A DNA stretch of 64,000 bases, taken from positions 558,001 through 622,000 of the forward strand of contig JAQSEB010000050.1 in assembly GCA_030063045.1 (NCBI GenBank). Reading direction: 5' to 3'. The position numbers and the translations under genes were made by a program. Position 1 is the stretch's first letter. Each line of letters begins with the position of its first letter. The notes beneath the pieces were generated by a model. It had not been told where the DNA came from. It made no database searches and saw nothing but the letters and a program-made list of their open reading frames with translations. Below are positions 50,830 through 62,332 of the stretch, one piece after another. Origin of the DNA: Pratylenchus scribneri. Lineage: Eukaryota; Nematoda; Chromadorea; Rhabditida; Pratylenchidae.

Positions 50830-51400
50830 TGGGTGGCCATATATTGGATTCGAAATGGAAATTTTGCCCTGTTAATTCGACCATTGCGCGTTGAATGAGC
50901 TATACCGAAATTTGGATTTAACCCTTAATCCTCCATAAAGCCCATTGGAATAAGGTGAAGTGGTTTTTTGGCCATATCTTTGCTGGATGGCCATTTATCG
51001 GACACGAAATTGAAATTTTACCTGTTAATTCGACCATTGCGCGTTGAATGAGCTATGGCCAAGTTGTTTTTACCGAAATTTGGATTTAACCCTTAATCCT
51101 CCATAAAGCCCATTGGAATAAGGTGAAGTAGTTTTTTGGCCATATCTTTGCTGGATGGCCATTTATCGAACTCGAAATTGAAATTTTACCTGTTAATTCG
51201 ACCATTGCGCGTCGAATGAGCTATGGCCAAGCTATTTATACCGAAATTTGGATTTAACCTTTAAATTCTCCATAATAGCCCATTGGAATAAGGCGAAGTG
51301 GTTTTTTGGCCATATCTTTGTTGGATGGCCATATATTGGAATCGAAATTGAAATCTAGACTACTAAATCCACTCTTGCGCATCAAATGAGTCTATTCACC
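50830..51400. repeat. Tandem repeat, unit about 154-170 bp, about 3.5 copies
   Basis: The phrase TGGCCATWTAT recurs at 50834, 50988, 51156 and 51326. Shared blocks are GTTAATTCGACCATTGCGCG, TTGAATGAGCTAT, ACCGAAATTTGGATTTAACC and CATTGGAATAAGG. Copy-to-copy differences are small in the middle copies. Confidence 0.85.
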
Positions 51401-51894
51401 ATGTTTTACGATGATTAACATCTGAAATATGAAGCAAAAGTGTGCAAAAATGAAGGCAAAATACAAATTAAATCCATTTGTTTCATCCTTTTTTTCTCCA
51501 AATTTCCAATTCCATAATGATTTTAATTTGAAAAAAAAATGCTAAAAATGAGGGCTCCTCAATGTCGGCGATCAGTTGCCAGTTCTTCCATTGAGTATAT
51601 TCGTCTAGCTCTTGGTCGATTAGGGAAGATGGCCCTAACTTCCAAGCCACAAATCGGGAACATCGACACCTCTCATGCTCCAATGGGGACGTCGGCCCAT
51701 GTCCGCCGACACATATAGTGCCGCATGGTATCCGTCTAGGAACCCAAACCTAGAGGCCCACAGTCGCCTAAGCGCCCCCAAACTCCTTTTGGAGGAGGGC
51801 TAGCCCTCGGGAACTCGGCTGTTGTGTATTAACTCTATTGGTTCATGAGAGGCAACGACATCACTTCAATGCGAACAAGGAAGCAGGGGGAAAA

Positions 51895-51975
51895 ATACAA
51901 TCCCCGGCCGGGAATCGAACCCGAGCCGACTTTCAACCAAGCACATTACCAATGCGCTAGGCGAACCACTGAGTA
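51895..51975 (-). repeat. tRNA-like head of a GC-richer SINE-like insert
   Basis: Minus strand: CGCCTAGCGCATTGGTAATG (A-box-like), GTCGGCTCGGGTTCGATTCC (B-box), CCGGCCGGGG. The T arm CCGGG/CCCGG region pairs. The preceding 51540-51895 is GC-richer than its surroundings and has short hairpins (CTTTTGGAGGAGGGCTAGCC region), suggesting one insertion with a tRNA head. No complete acceptor stem, so I do not call a functional tRNA. Confidence 0.5.
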
Positions 51976-52489
51976 ATGAATTTAATTTCTTCTATTTAAA
52001 GGATGAAAGGGCAATGGGAGGAATTGTGTTCAGCATTTTTTGGCCATAACTCTGGAATAAATTGGCCAAATTAAATAAATTTTATATCAAATTAAAGGGC
52101 AGATTCTGGGTTATTAAATCATATAAAAATTTCTTTGATTTAAATAAAATTATAGAAGTTAATAGGCAAAAACACATGGATTAAATCCAAGGGAAGTGGA
52201 CAGCATTTTTGGGCCATAACTCGGGAATAAATTGGCCAAATTAAATAAATTTTATACCAAATTAAAGGGCAGATTCTGGGCTATATAATGATATAAAAAT
52301 TGTTTTGCAACTTCTGTTTTAATGGATGAAGTGGTTCGATTCCCGAAAGCGAACATTTTATTATTCCAATTTATACCAGTTTATTTTAAACAATTTTATA
52401 CAATCAAAAAACAAATTTTTGGTCAATTTAAATAAGAAAAAATCAATTTAAAATTTTGACTGAATCTTCGCCCTTTTTTGTACTACCAG

Positions 52490-53456
52490 GGGCCTGGTTC
52501 AATTTCCGTCAGATCTGTGATATGATATATGATTGTCATATCCCCGGTTCAATTAGTGAAAAAAAATCATATCGTAAAATCATCTCTAAAATCTTCATAC
52601 GATGGCTGCGTATGATAAGCATCAATCGTACAACAAATCGTTTGGTTCAATTAGTTTTCGACGATATGATATGATTTTTCCCTTGCCGGCATCATATGAC
52701 GAATTTTTAATTAATTTAAATTAATTTTAAATAATTATAACGTTGTTATTTTATTATTTTAAAATTTAATTTTTTCACCACATTAATAAGAAAATTTTTC
52801 TCTATCGATTCATATAAAAATATTTGAAAAAGAAGTAAAAAAATTTTTTTAAGTTAAATTTCGTTAAATTTCAGTATAGTGTGTGAAAAATATTTTTAAA
52901 ATAATTATAAAATTTATATAAACGAAAATAAAATTTATTTGGACCGATTAGGCAACATTTTATTTGAAAATTCATATAAAATCAAGAATTTAGTTCTTTT
53001 ACTCAATTTTTAGCTCATTAGATAGAGCAGAGTCTTTTCTATAAAATACTTTTTACAGAATAATTTTAGAAATTTTTCTAAATTTTTTATGAATTTTTAA
53101 ATACATATGATTTGAGCATATATCCGCTTCGGAGTGGATATGTCTGCGTATGATTTTTATAAAGGGAATTGTCATCATATGATGGGTTATCATTTATAGA
53201 AAAAAATTAATTGAACCGCGCTTATGACTTTTTGTATGATAAATCGTATGCGGCCCATGATTTAGGCTCTGATGCGACGATCATATCGCTTATACGATAA
53301 AATGATTAATTGGACCAACTTTATGACGATATGATCGTCATAATCATGCGCCGCATACGATTTTTTATACGATTTAATTGAACCGCGCGCCGGGGATATG
53401 ATTTCCATCATATCGTGAAATCTTATCGCAGATCTGACGGAAATTGAACCAGGCCC
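52490..53456. mobile_element. Non-autonomous DNA transposon with terminal inverted repeats
   Basis: Left end GGGCCTGGTTCAATTTCCGT (then CAGATCTG) and right end CAGATCTGACGGAAATTGAA (then CCAGGCCC) are perfect reverse complements over 28 bases. Each is followed inward by degenerate complementary CATATCCCCGG / CCGGGGATATG segments and many CGTATGAT-type subrepeats. The flanks show CAG on both sides, a possible 3-bp target duplication. No transposase frame is present. Length 967 bp. Confidence 0.8.
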
Positions 53457-54019
53457 CAGCAGAATAATTAGGTAACTCTTTATTTAGCAAGGAGGATTAG
53501 GAATGACTATTGCTTAGTTTATTTAAAGAGACATTTCTTCATTCTTCCTCTTTTGTTAATGAATTCATGTTGATATAATATATTAAAATAATTGTATTCC
53601 AATCAATTTCATTCAAATTTATTTGACTTGTTAAAGTTCAGAGGGCAAAAGAATGCACATTTTTATAAGAAAAAAATTTTGACCGGTAGGCAAAAAGGGG
53701 GCACATTTTGTGAAATAAAAATTAAGGAAGTATCAATCAAAATTTGTAAAAAGAACAGAAAATGCAAAACTATGAATTTGTAGGAAGAGAAAATATAATA
53801 CAAAATTGTGTGATTTTGAGAGAAAAACTAGCCGGGTCATTTGAATGAAAATTGTGATAAAAAATGGAGGGTTAAAAGGGCTCAAATAGGAGAAAATTTT
53901 TGGGTTCAAGGGCTAGGTTTTAATCGTGTGACTAGCAGAGAGATTGAATTGTGAGAATATGCTCAATTTGAAAAAATGCTGTGCTGAGTATGGCTCATCC
54001 ATTCTTCCAATTTCACCTT

Positions 54020-57000
54020 TCAATGGATGTTGATTTCTCGTTGATTGTTGTTCAATTCCACCAATTGCTCTTGTTGAATGGTTCTGGTCCGCCGAACTGC
54101 AATTTTAATATTATTAATGAATTGACTTTTGAATGAATTAAAAAGTTTAAAATATGTCTCTTTTTCCTTAAATTAAATTATCATTGGCCTAATTTTTATT
54201 TTGAGTGCCAAACTTAAATAAATTCCAAGATTTAGACCATTTTGCATTATTTTTGGACAAATTTTTTACCAATTTGTATTAAATCTGGCAATTTTTTTCT
54301 AATCAGTTAATTTCAATTAATGAAATTTAATGGCACCCCAAATTTATTATATCTAAGCTATGATTCAGTAGAAAATTGATTTGGTAATTTTGTATGGAAA
54401 ATTATTGATATTTAAGTGTAAAAATATTTTAACCACACTTACGTGATTTGTTGTTGAACATTCGTGCTCTGCGGCGACTCCTTGGATCAGCTTGGGCTGT
54501 GACTGTTCGGACCACTCCGTCAAGTAGTTCATCATCTTCTCCGGCGCCTCCCCCTGCCCCACCATCTGCTGGACTCTTTCGCATTGCCTCCGTTTGTGCT
54601 GCAATTCGATGCCGATCCGCTGCAGCCCCAATCCGTTTGCGCATCAGCGTTTCGTCCCCAGTATTGCCAACTGGGCCACCGGTCAGCAGACGTGACATCT
54701 CCTGATGCCTCTACAAAAAATTATTAACATAAATTAATTTAATCATTTTGTAATTAAATCGAAGAAATAACTAATGGATTTTATTGAAATTGCCGGAAAA
54801 GATTACATCCAAAATAATTATAAGGTTTAAGAGAGGGTTTATCATCCTACATTCCCAAACCAAATATACCCAAAATTGGATAGAGCTGGTCAAGACGCAT
54901 TGAATGGTATATAATTTGATATGGTTTGGTCTTTGGTCAACAATTAATTAATATTAAACTGTTTAAACCAATTTTAGATTAAATTTATTTAAAAAAATCA
55001 AAAATAAAATCATCTGCCGCTACAAGGTATCGAACCCAGGTGGCCATAGGAGAAACTAGGCGACTTAACCAACTGAGCTATTCTGATCTTTTGCATCCGC
55101 CTAATAAAATATTAGAATAGGCTAAAAAAGTATTCAATTAATGCGATTTGATCGCTTCTAGAAGTGACTTATAAACCGTTACAATTTTTTAGTCTATTTC
55201 CAATACCCAGAAACCGGAACTATATAGGCACTCCTAGACCCCAAAGAACATCCCCCAATGTGCAATTTCTTGGCCCACCTCTTTGTCGGACATCAATTCC
55301 GCTGCTTTTGGTCCTCCCCTCTTCTTTTGTGCTCCGCCAACATTCACTGCTGCCGCATTTTGTGCCGCCCCAATCATCATCCCGCGCGTCTTGTTCCGTT
55401 CCCGTTTCTCCTGCAATCTTTTCCTGGTTTGCAGAATTTTGTCCCGACTCGTCCGATATTCCAATGCAAATTCAATGATTGTTTTGAACACATTCAACGG
55501 CTTCTGGTCCTTCACATCGCCTGGGGCATAGCCAAAATAGAGGAGGAATGCGCTCCACCTGTTCGATTGGTTTTTTATTTATTTTTATTTTCATTTTATT
55601 TAATTTTTAATAATATTAGGGATATGGTTTGAATTAGGGCTAGGTTTAGGCTAACTGAGGTTTATATTTTAAAATGAAAAAATTTTGAAAATTTTCGTCC
55701 CCAAAAAGGGACACACTTAACTTTTGTAAAAATTAGTTCTCGGGTTCGAATCCACTCAGAGAACAAAAATTTTTTCCGGCTTAATTTTTACTTTTATTTA
55801 TTTTATATTCTACAATACATTTCTAGGCTAAATAGAGTAATTCAAAAATATCAATGCGCTAGTTTTACCTATAATTTTACTTATTTTTAATTAAAATTCG
55901 CCCACCTATGCGTGCTTGTCCGTTGAACATGTTTGAGTCGATGCACTCGTTCGGCCACTTCCGTCAGGAATGCATTCACTTTGTTCTTCATTGAACTGTT
56001 ATTGTCCTTTTGCGATATTTTGGCCACATAATCGAAGCAATTTTTGCAATCCATTTCAATTTTCTTCAAATTGTCGAACACCGAATCGAAATCCAACTGT
56101 GAAAAATGAAATAAATAATAGAAAATTTAAATGTTTTTTACCCGTGAACTCCGGGAGACGGCGCCCAATTCCGAATATAAATCAGTGCCATCCGGGAAAT
56201 GGTCGATCATGTATTCGGCCAAATGGTGTGTAAGTGGATATTTGTGGACTGGGTCCTTCACCTCCGATGCCCGAGCCAAATAGTCCAATTGGAAGGCTTT
56301 GATCTGCAAATAAGATCAAATTTAATTAAAATTAATGGTCAGTATTTTATTTGTTGAAAAAAATAATTTCAAAATAATTATCTTTTAAGAGAGGTTTGTC
56401 CCATATTCACAAACTAAATATACCCAAAATAGGATAGAGCTGGTCAAGACCCATTGAATGGTATATAATTTGATATGGTTTGGTCAAAATTAAAGGGCAT
56501 TAAACCGATTTTGGTTCAAAATTATAAAAAAATAATTTTCCACCACCGGGTATCGAACCCAGGCGGCCAGAGAGGAGAAACTGTGCGACTTAACCAACTG
56601 AGCTATTTGTACCTTTGCGTAAATCACCAAAAAATTGGTTAAATCCAATTAATATTTAAGTTATGTGTCTTTATCATATTTTGAATTGTTATTTTCTGCA
56701 ATTTTTTTTATGTATTTCCGGTAAATTTCCTTCAAATTTAGAAAATTAAAAACATTTTATGCCCTCCCAAAAACGTACATCTGTGCCGTTGAGTGCATTC
56801 CCAATGGTGAGGAGCATTCCCATTGCGGTTTGAAATGTTTTTGACTCCTCAATTTCCTTCATCGCATTGTTCCATTCCATCAATGCTTCGGCCACATCCT
56901 TCTCCACATTTTGGTAGTCCAACATGAACAACCAAAGTCGAAGTCTCTCCAAAAGGCAATCAATTTCGCTCAAACTCAGCATGAATTGTTCGGCTTGACC

Positions 57001-60000
57001 CAGCGGAGTGTCCGGCTGCTCCATTTGGGCCTCACGGATTCGTTCAATTTCCTCCAGGCTGGGCATCATTGTTGACAGGATTTTCTCGATTCCTTCTTTG
57101 TTCAGCACAGTCGCGTCAAATTTCTGTGAAATTTATTTATGATTAAGTTAGATAAAAGAATAGTTTTTAAAATTTGAATTTAAAAAATATAATTTTTTAA
57201 AAAAAGAATATCATTTTAACTTATTTGTAATCAGATTCCCCCTTTTTTAAATTAAGGAAATATTTTATTCGAATTTTGGGACTTATTAAATTTAAAATAT
57301 TTTGTAAAATTGGATACGAAATGATTATTGAAAATTCGCAATTTTTGTTACCTTATATAACCGAATATTTATTTAAATAAATTTTAATTGAATTTTGACT
57401 CACCCGAATTGCGGTTGGAATGACAGTGACTGGGGGCAGTTTGGTCAATCCAATGTTGATTGCCTGCGATCGTTTCACGGAAAGGACTTGCAAAAGTTGA
57501 GGTTTGGCTTCCGTTCCGGGTTTCTTCAATGTACAATTAAAATTAATTCAATCATTTTATTTGATAAAAAAAACCTTGACGGCAACTTCTTTCGGTTTTT
57601 GTTCAAAAAGACGCGCCAATTTGGTTGTGTCAATTTGTGGTTGTTGCACTTTTGACCAGAATGTGCCCTTTCGTTTCAGCGCCGGCACGGGTGGAGCCTC
57701 GTGTTGTGCCTCTTTCCAATGCAATTTGACCAAAGTATTTTTGGAGGATGGCCCAGGGCTTGGTTCACGGCCGCCGCGACCACCCGGAATTGAGAGGCCT
57801 GGAGGCGGTGGAGGAGGACCACCGGCACTGCCCATTGGAGGTGGCGGTGGAACTGCGCCTAAAAAATTGTATTTTAAAATTAATAATTCTTTTCGGGATT
57901 CAAAGAATTGATTTATAGAGATAATAATTTTTAAAAAAAAAGTCGAAAAAATCATTTGCCTCCATTGGGATTCGAACCTACCCTACCCGTAGGCCAAAAT
58001 AAGGACACTACCACTACGCTATCGAGCACATTGTGCCAGTTAATAACTTTATATATTGATCGAAGAAAACTCAAATTGACATATTTCATTAAAAAAAATA
58101 AATTTCCTGTAATTAAATACGAAAATATGAATACCTGGCGGTGGAGGGGGCGGCGGTGCACCGGGTAAAAGGCCTTTGTCCTGTGCAACTTGGGCCATCC
58201 TCGCCATCACAAGTGGGTCTTGCTCGAATTCCACAAATTCGGAAAAGTCCAAATCGTTGATGATCATCTGGAAGTAAAATATTTTAAAATTGAAATATTT
58301 AATTAATAATTTACCGGTTTTTCCTTCAATTTTTCGCCCGCCTCTTTCCACTTTTGCTCCGATTCGGATGCCTTCGTTTCGACCAATTTCCTTACTTAGG
58401 CTCGACCCACTTTCCATTTTCTTTGCCCTCCTTTGGAGCATGGCCGCAAATCCGCCTCCGCCATCGTCCTCCTCAATGATCACCTTAATAATAACAAATT
58501 GTTTCGACCACCCAATTCCCTTTTTTTCCAACCTTCTTTGGCTTTTCCGGTTCGGCTGGAGGCGGTGTTGGTTCCTTCTTTTTCTCCTCTGGTTCAGGGA
58601 ATTCCATGGTCTGTTTTTCGGTGGGCGAGAAAATATTTGTTGGAATCATCGGTGGCGGGGCCTTCATTTGTTTTGGTTCTTCTGCGTGTTCGTCCTGAAT
58701 TATTTAATAAGATTAATGTTAAAGTGAAGGAAAAAATAATATCAAAATATTTAAAAAAAAAACATTTTCATTAAACCCTCTGAGGATTAGCCCTCAAAAA
58801 TAACGGTCATTTTTAGTTTCGCAAGTTTAATTTCGTATTTTGCCAACCTCTTCTTCCTCTTCGTCCTGTTGCTGCTGTTGTTTTCCTCCTCTTGTTCCAT
58901 TGATGTTCTCCTTTTCCAGCTCCAATTTTTCGGGTACCAATTTGATGGCCGGCGGTGGTTGTCCCCGTATCCTTGCTTGTTGTTGTTGTTGTTCAATTTG
59001 TAGAGCCTTTTCGAAGTTTTCGGCCTGTTCATCCAAACTGGCATTCATTTCCAATCTTGCCCGGCTTGGTTGCGATTTTGTGCTCCCATCCACTGCTTTG
59101 CCCACTCCATTCGTCGGCCTTGATGGTTCGACCTTTTGTTCGAACATTTTCTTCGCATTTTGTTGCCGGCTCATCATCTCCTCATGCTCTGCCTGCTTCT
59201 TGCGCATTATGTTTCGACGGTCGACGGCAGTGACTGCATTTCCGTTCAATCTGAATGTTTAAAAATGTAAATGTATTTTGTTTTATTTATAATTTAATTT
59301 TTTTCCTTTCTTGCTTCATCTTTATGCTTAATAATATCCCTAAAGTTGTGTAATAATTCACAACATCACTCGACTCTCCATTAATAAATTGTAATTTTGC
59401 AAAGGGGATAATTAGCAATCCAAAATGAACATATTCTACACCCAAAATTATCCAAAATGTGTGCAATATTCATTGCAAAATGCAAATATATCATGTCTGT
59501 CTGTGTTCCTGTTCCCATTTTTACATTTGCCCACTCACCTCATTTTGGCCACCCCTTGTTGATTCACTCCATTTGTTGTTGCAGCGCCGCCCACCGATGA
59601 AGAATCGCTGTCCAATGCCGCATCTTCTTTACGCAATTCCTGCTCGTACAAATTACATTGTTGCGCTAATTGCGGATTATTCAATCGGCTCATGGATTGC
59701 AGTGCTTTATCCGACATTCCTTGACTGTCCAATGAGTCAATAACGTCAAAAAATGTGTCCTGAAAATTGAAAAATAATTGAATAAAAATAAAAGAAAGGA
59801 AATTTTAATTAATTAAAACAAAATTCCGGTGAAACAAGATAATTAAAACTTAACAAACTTTCTTATTTCTTAGTAAGTAGAGTAGAGGTAAGAGATCATG
59901 CAAAATGAAGAGGTCTAACTAGGAAGCGAAATTTATTTGGCGTGGGATAAAAAATCATAAATTAAAACAAAATGCCAAATAAATAATTTAAATTTTTTAA

Positions 60001-62332
60001 AATACAGTAAACATGGAATCGATTGATTTGACAATGAATTGACTAGATTGCAGGGGGAAACTTGCCTGATCCGGAATGCCATGCAATGTTTTGTTGATCA
60101 CGGTGATGCCAAAAATCAATGTTTCCTCATCGCTCGCCTGCACATCGTTTAGAATGCGCATTAAACTGTGCCAATCGGGACGATCTAATAAATTTAATTG
60201 GATTTGATTCAATTGTTTTGTATTTTATGCTCACTTTTTGCCCGTTCAACTTTGGAAATGGCCGCAAGGAAGAGCAATGAATTGGATTCAGTGTATTCAA
60301 CAAAAACCAGAAGAAGTTTCAGTGCAGTTTTGACGACCAAACGATACTGAAATTGTTGGAGGGCATTTAATAATAATTATTGAATATGAAAGGCAAAATA
60401 AAATGTATAGAAAAAGAAAAGCTCAAATGTTAAAAACTAAAAAAACAAAGGACGAACCCATTCGACACGATGGACACTGATGAATTCCGGGAATAATTGG
60501 CGATCATAAAGCTGAAAAGAAACAGCAAAATGTGAAATGAGAAATATGAAAAGCTCAAAAAGGAGAATTTAACGGAGGAAGAACAAAAGGAAAAAGGCGG
60601 AGGCGTTCTGGAAATAAACAAAACAAAAAGCATGCCATTTAATGGGAACAGACTGAATGAGAATTATTAATCATTTTCACATCAATAGGGGGAATACTAG
60701 TATGCGTGGGTGGAGGGCACATTGAAAACAAGGCGGCGACTCACCGGCGAATCGAGCAACTCGTAAAGCCAACAAATTGTCTCATTGTGGCCGATTACCC
60801 CATTCATTCCATCCACATAAAGCATCAATTGGCCAAGGGCACGGAGGATGTGATTTTGGTGGTTTTGATCGCTGGTTCGGCCCTTCAAAAAAACGGAAAG
60901 TGAAAGAAAATATTAAAAAAGGTCCAAACTATTTATTATTTGGCATTTCTTTTGAGCCAGATCAGTAAATTCCCTGAGGCAAAAATCCCCCAAAAAATTG
61001 GCCAAAAGCCACCCATCCACCAATCACCACCTACCAATTGGATGAGGGCCTGTAAACCGCCATTTTGGACAAATTCATGCACAAGGTCCTTGTCCTCTTG
61101 GAAAAGGCCCTTCAACGAAAACAATGCCCTTCGTTGGTCTCGTCCGGTGGTGTACAACAATTTGTCGATGATGGCCTTGACGCGAAGTGCGGGTTGTTGG
61201 CGCAACAATAAACCGGAGCGAAGACTGTAAAATTTTTGGGGGGAATTTGAATGAATTTAAGTGTTTGAAAGGGGAATTAATTTTTAAAGAGATGATTTTT
61301 ATTGGCTATTGTGAAAACAATGCGAAGAAGAAGAACAATGACCATTTTGAGACAGTTTTGAGACAAATAAACAATATTTTTTGGGGAATGAGAGGAATTG
61401 ATGAAAATTTTAAATGATAGGAAAGATGATCATTGATTATGTATTGTGTGGATTTATGTTGGCACTAAATTTGGCCTCTGTCCCTTTAAAAAACAGAGGG
61501 CAATTCGGTAGAGCCGATTCCAAAGTACCTGATTTGGTCTTTGGGCCATAACTCATCAAGGCGTTAACTAATTCGGGAGGGCAATATGCCATTCGAAAGT
61601 CCTTAAACACTTCTAAAAGGTGGCTTAATTGATTTCTTGTCAATTTATAGTACGCTGCAGAAAAAGCTGCTTTTCCATTTCACCCATAAATTCGATTATA
61701 TCACGCTCAAAGGCATGTATTTGTTCTAATATTGAAATTAATAAAATTATTAATACGCCACTTTGTAGAGGACACTTTGGGCTTTCAAATGGTATATCGC
61801 CTTCCTAGATTGGCTTTAGCCTTGCTGAGATATGAGCCAAAAACTAACTAATGTCTTGTACAGAATTGTTTAGCATAACCGCCGAATTGACTGACCCCAA
61901 ATCCTCCAAAATGCGTTGTTGTTCCAATTCCAACTCTTCTTCCTCCTCCTCATCCTCTTCCCATTCATCTTCATCCTCTTCTTCTTCGCCTCCTCTTCCT
62001 CCTCCTTTGTTGTTATTCCAATCCAAATTTGAATACAATTTTCCATTTCCCATCATCATTCCCTGGGGGCCATCATCAATTTGTTCAATTAAAATTGTTC
62101 CATTTCGTGGTTTCCCCTTCATCATTGCCTCCTCATCCTCTTCATCCGCCTCTTCATCAATAAATCGCATTTTTGTGCCAAAATGTTGCCTTCGTTTTTC
62201 CTCATTTCCAAATCCAACAAATTGGGCATCGCAAGGCAAATTCAGGCGAAAATGCCGTGAATTTGGAAGGAGGCGATGAGCGGCGGAGGATGGCGAAGAA
62301 TTGGGTGGTCGAGTGGAGGAAATTGCGGCCAT
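54020..62332 (-). CDS. fhod-1: FHOD-type formin
   Basis: Actin nucleator/bundler; nematode FHOD-1 acts in body-wall muscle sarcomere growth. Start ATG 62332. An acidic first exon ([20 protein letters not shown] and so on) leads into the GBD/FH3 region: [80 protein letters not shown] and [21 protein letters not shown] Gln/Glu-rich coiled region, [12 protein letters not shown], then two FH1 polyproline blocks ([34 protein letters not shown]) follow. FH2: [82 protein letters not shown]. The C-terminal basic [10 protein letters not shown] is a DAD-like end, stop 54020. The exon at 58310-58480 reads in two frames, which needs one frameshift near 58387-58389. Introns carry SINE-B, SINE-A and MITE-C copies. 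Confidence 0.9.
54830..55100 (-). repeat. SINE-like family B, complete copy with tRNA-like head
   Basis: On the minus strand the tRNA-like head (AATAGCTCAGTTGGTTAAGT, CACCTGGGTTCGATACCTTG) is followed by an A/T linker and the body TTGGTTTAAACAGTTTAATA, ATATCAAATTATATACCATT, CAATGCGTCTTGACCAGCTC and GGGTATATTTGGTTTGGGAA. It lies in a formin intron. Confidence 0.7.
55720..55825 (+). repeat. SINE-like family A, copy 5
   Basis: TTCTCGGGTTCGAATCCACT (B-box), CAGAGAACAAAAATTTTTTC, then TATTTTATATTCTACAATAC: same order as copy 1. It lies in a formin intron. Confidence 0.65.
56390..56620 (-). repeat. SINE-like family B, second complete copy
   Basis: Nearly identical to 54830-55100: head AATAGCTCAGTTGGTTAAGT and CGCCTGGGTTCGATACCCGG, body ACCATATCAAATTATATACC and CTTGACCAGCTCTATCCTAT. 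It lies in the next-but-one formin intron. Confidence 0.72.
57955..58030 (-). repeat. tRNA-like remnant in a formin intron
   Basis: Minus strand: CGATAGCGTAGTGGTAGTGT is A-box-like, GGGTAGGTTCGAATCCCAAT B-box-like. The acceptor ends (GTGCTCG and TGGAGGC) do not pair. It is a tRNA pseudogene or SINE head lying between the two FH1 polyproline exons. Confidence 0.5.
61527..61848. repeat. MITE family C copy 6
   Basis: Left arm GGCCATAACTCATCAAGGCG and GGAGGGCAATATGCCATTCG; right arm TCAAATGGTATATCGCCTTC and CTTTAGCCTTGCTGAGATAT. It lies in the first intron of the formin gene. Confidence 0.75.

Larger units (their letters stand above)
50761..52214. mobile_element. Inverted-repeat element with 61-bp termini and nested repeats
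   Basis: The left end (50761-50821) and right end (52154-52214) are reverse complements over about 61 bp with few mismatches; both contain CTTCCCTTGGATTTAATCCA and TGTGTTTTTGCCTATTAA. No transposase frame is visible, so it is non-autonomous or a foldback structure. The interior holds a tandem array of a roughly 170-bp unit and, from about 51540, a GC-richer insert ending in a tRNA-like segment. The right end is followed by a near-repeat of the segment 52022-52130 at 52204-52300. Confidence 0.65.
50480..54019. other. Repeat-rich spacer between thoc-2 and the formin (convergent)
   Basis: Holds 3'UTRs at each end, an inverted-repeat element at 50761-52214 with a 170-bp tandem repeat and a tRNA-like insert, a further direct repeat to about 52300, and a TIR element at 52490-53456. 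No coding exon is recognised. The remaining DNA is AT-rich. Confidence 0.6.

Noticed and set aside
55164..55632. Plus-strand frames over 55164-55632
   Set aside because: Shadows of the formin exon near 55270-55520, which continues the FH2 end in frame on the minus strand.
61851..62279. Ser-rich 142-codon plus-strand frame
   Set aside because: Antisense of the Glu/Asp-rich first exon of the formin.
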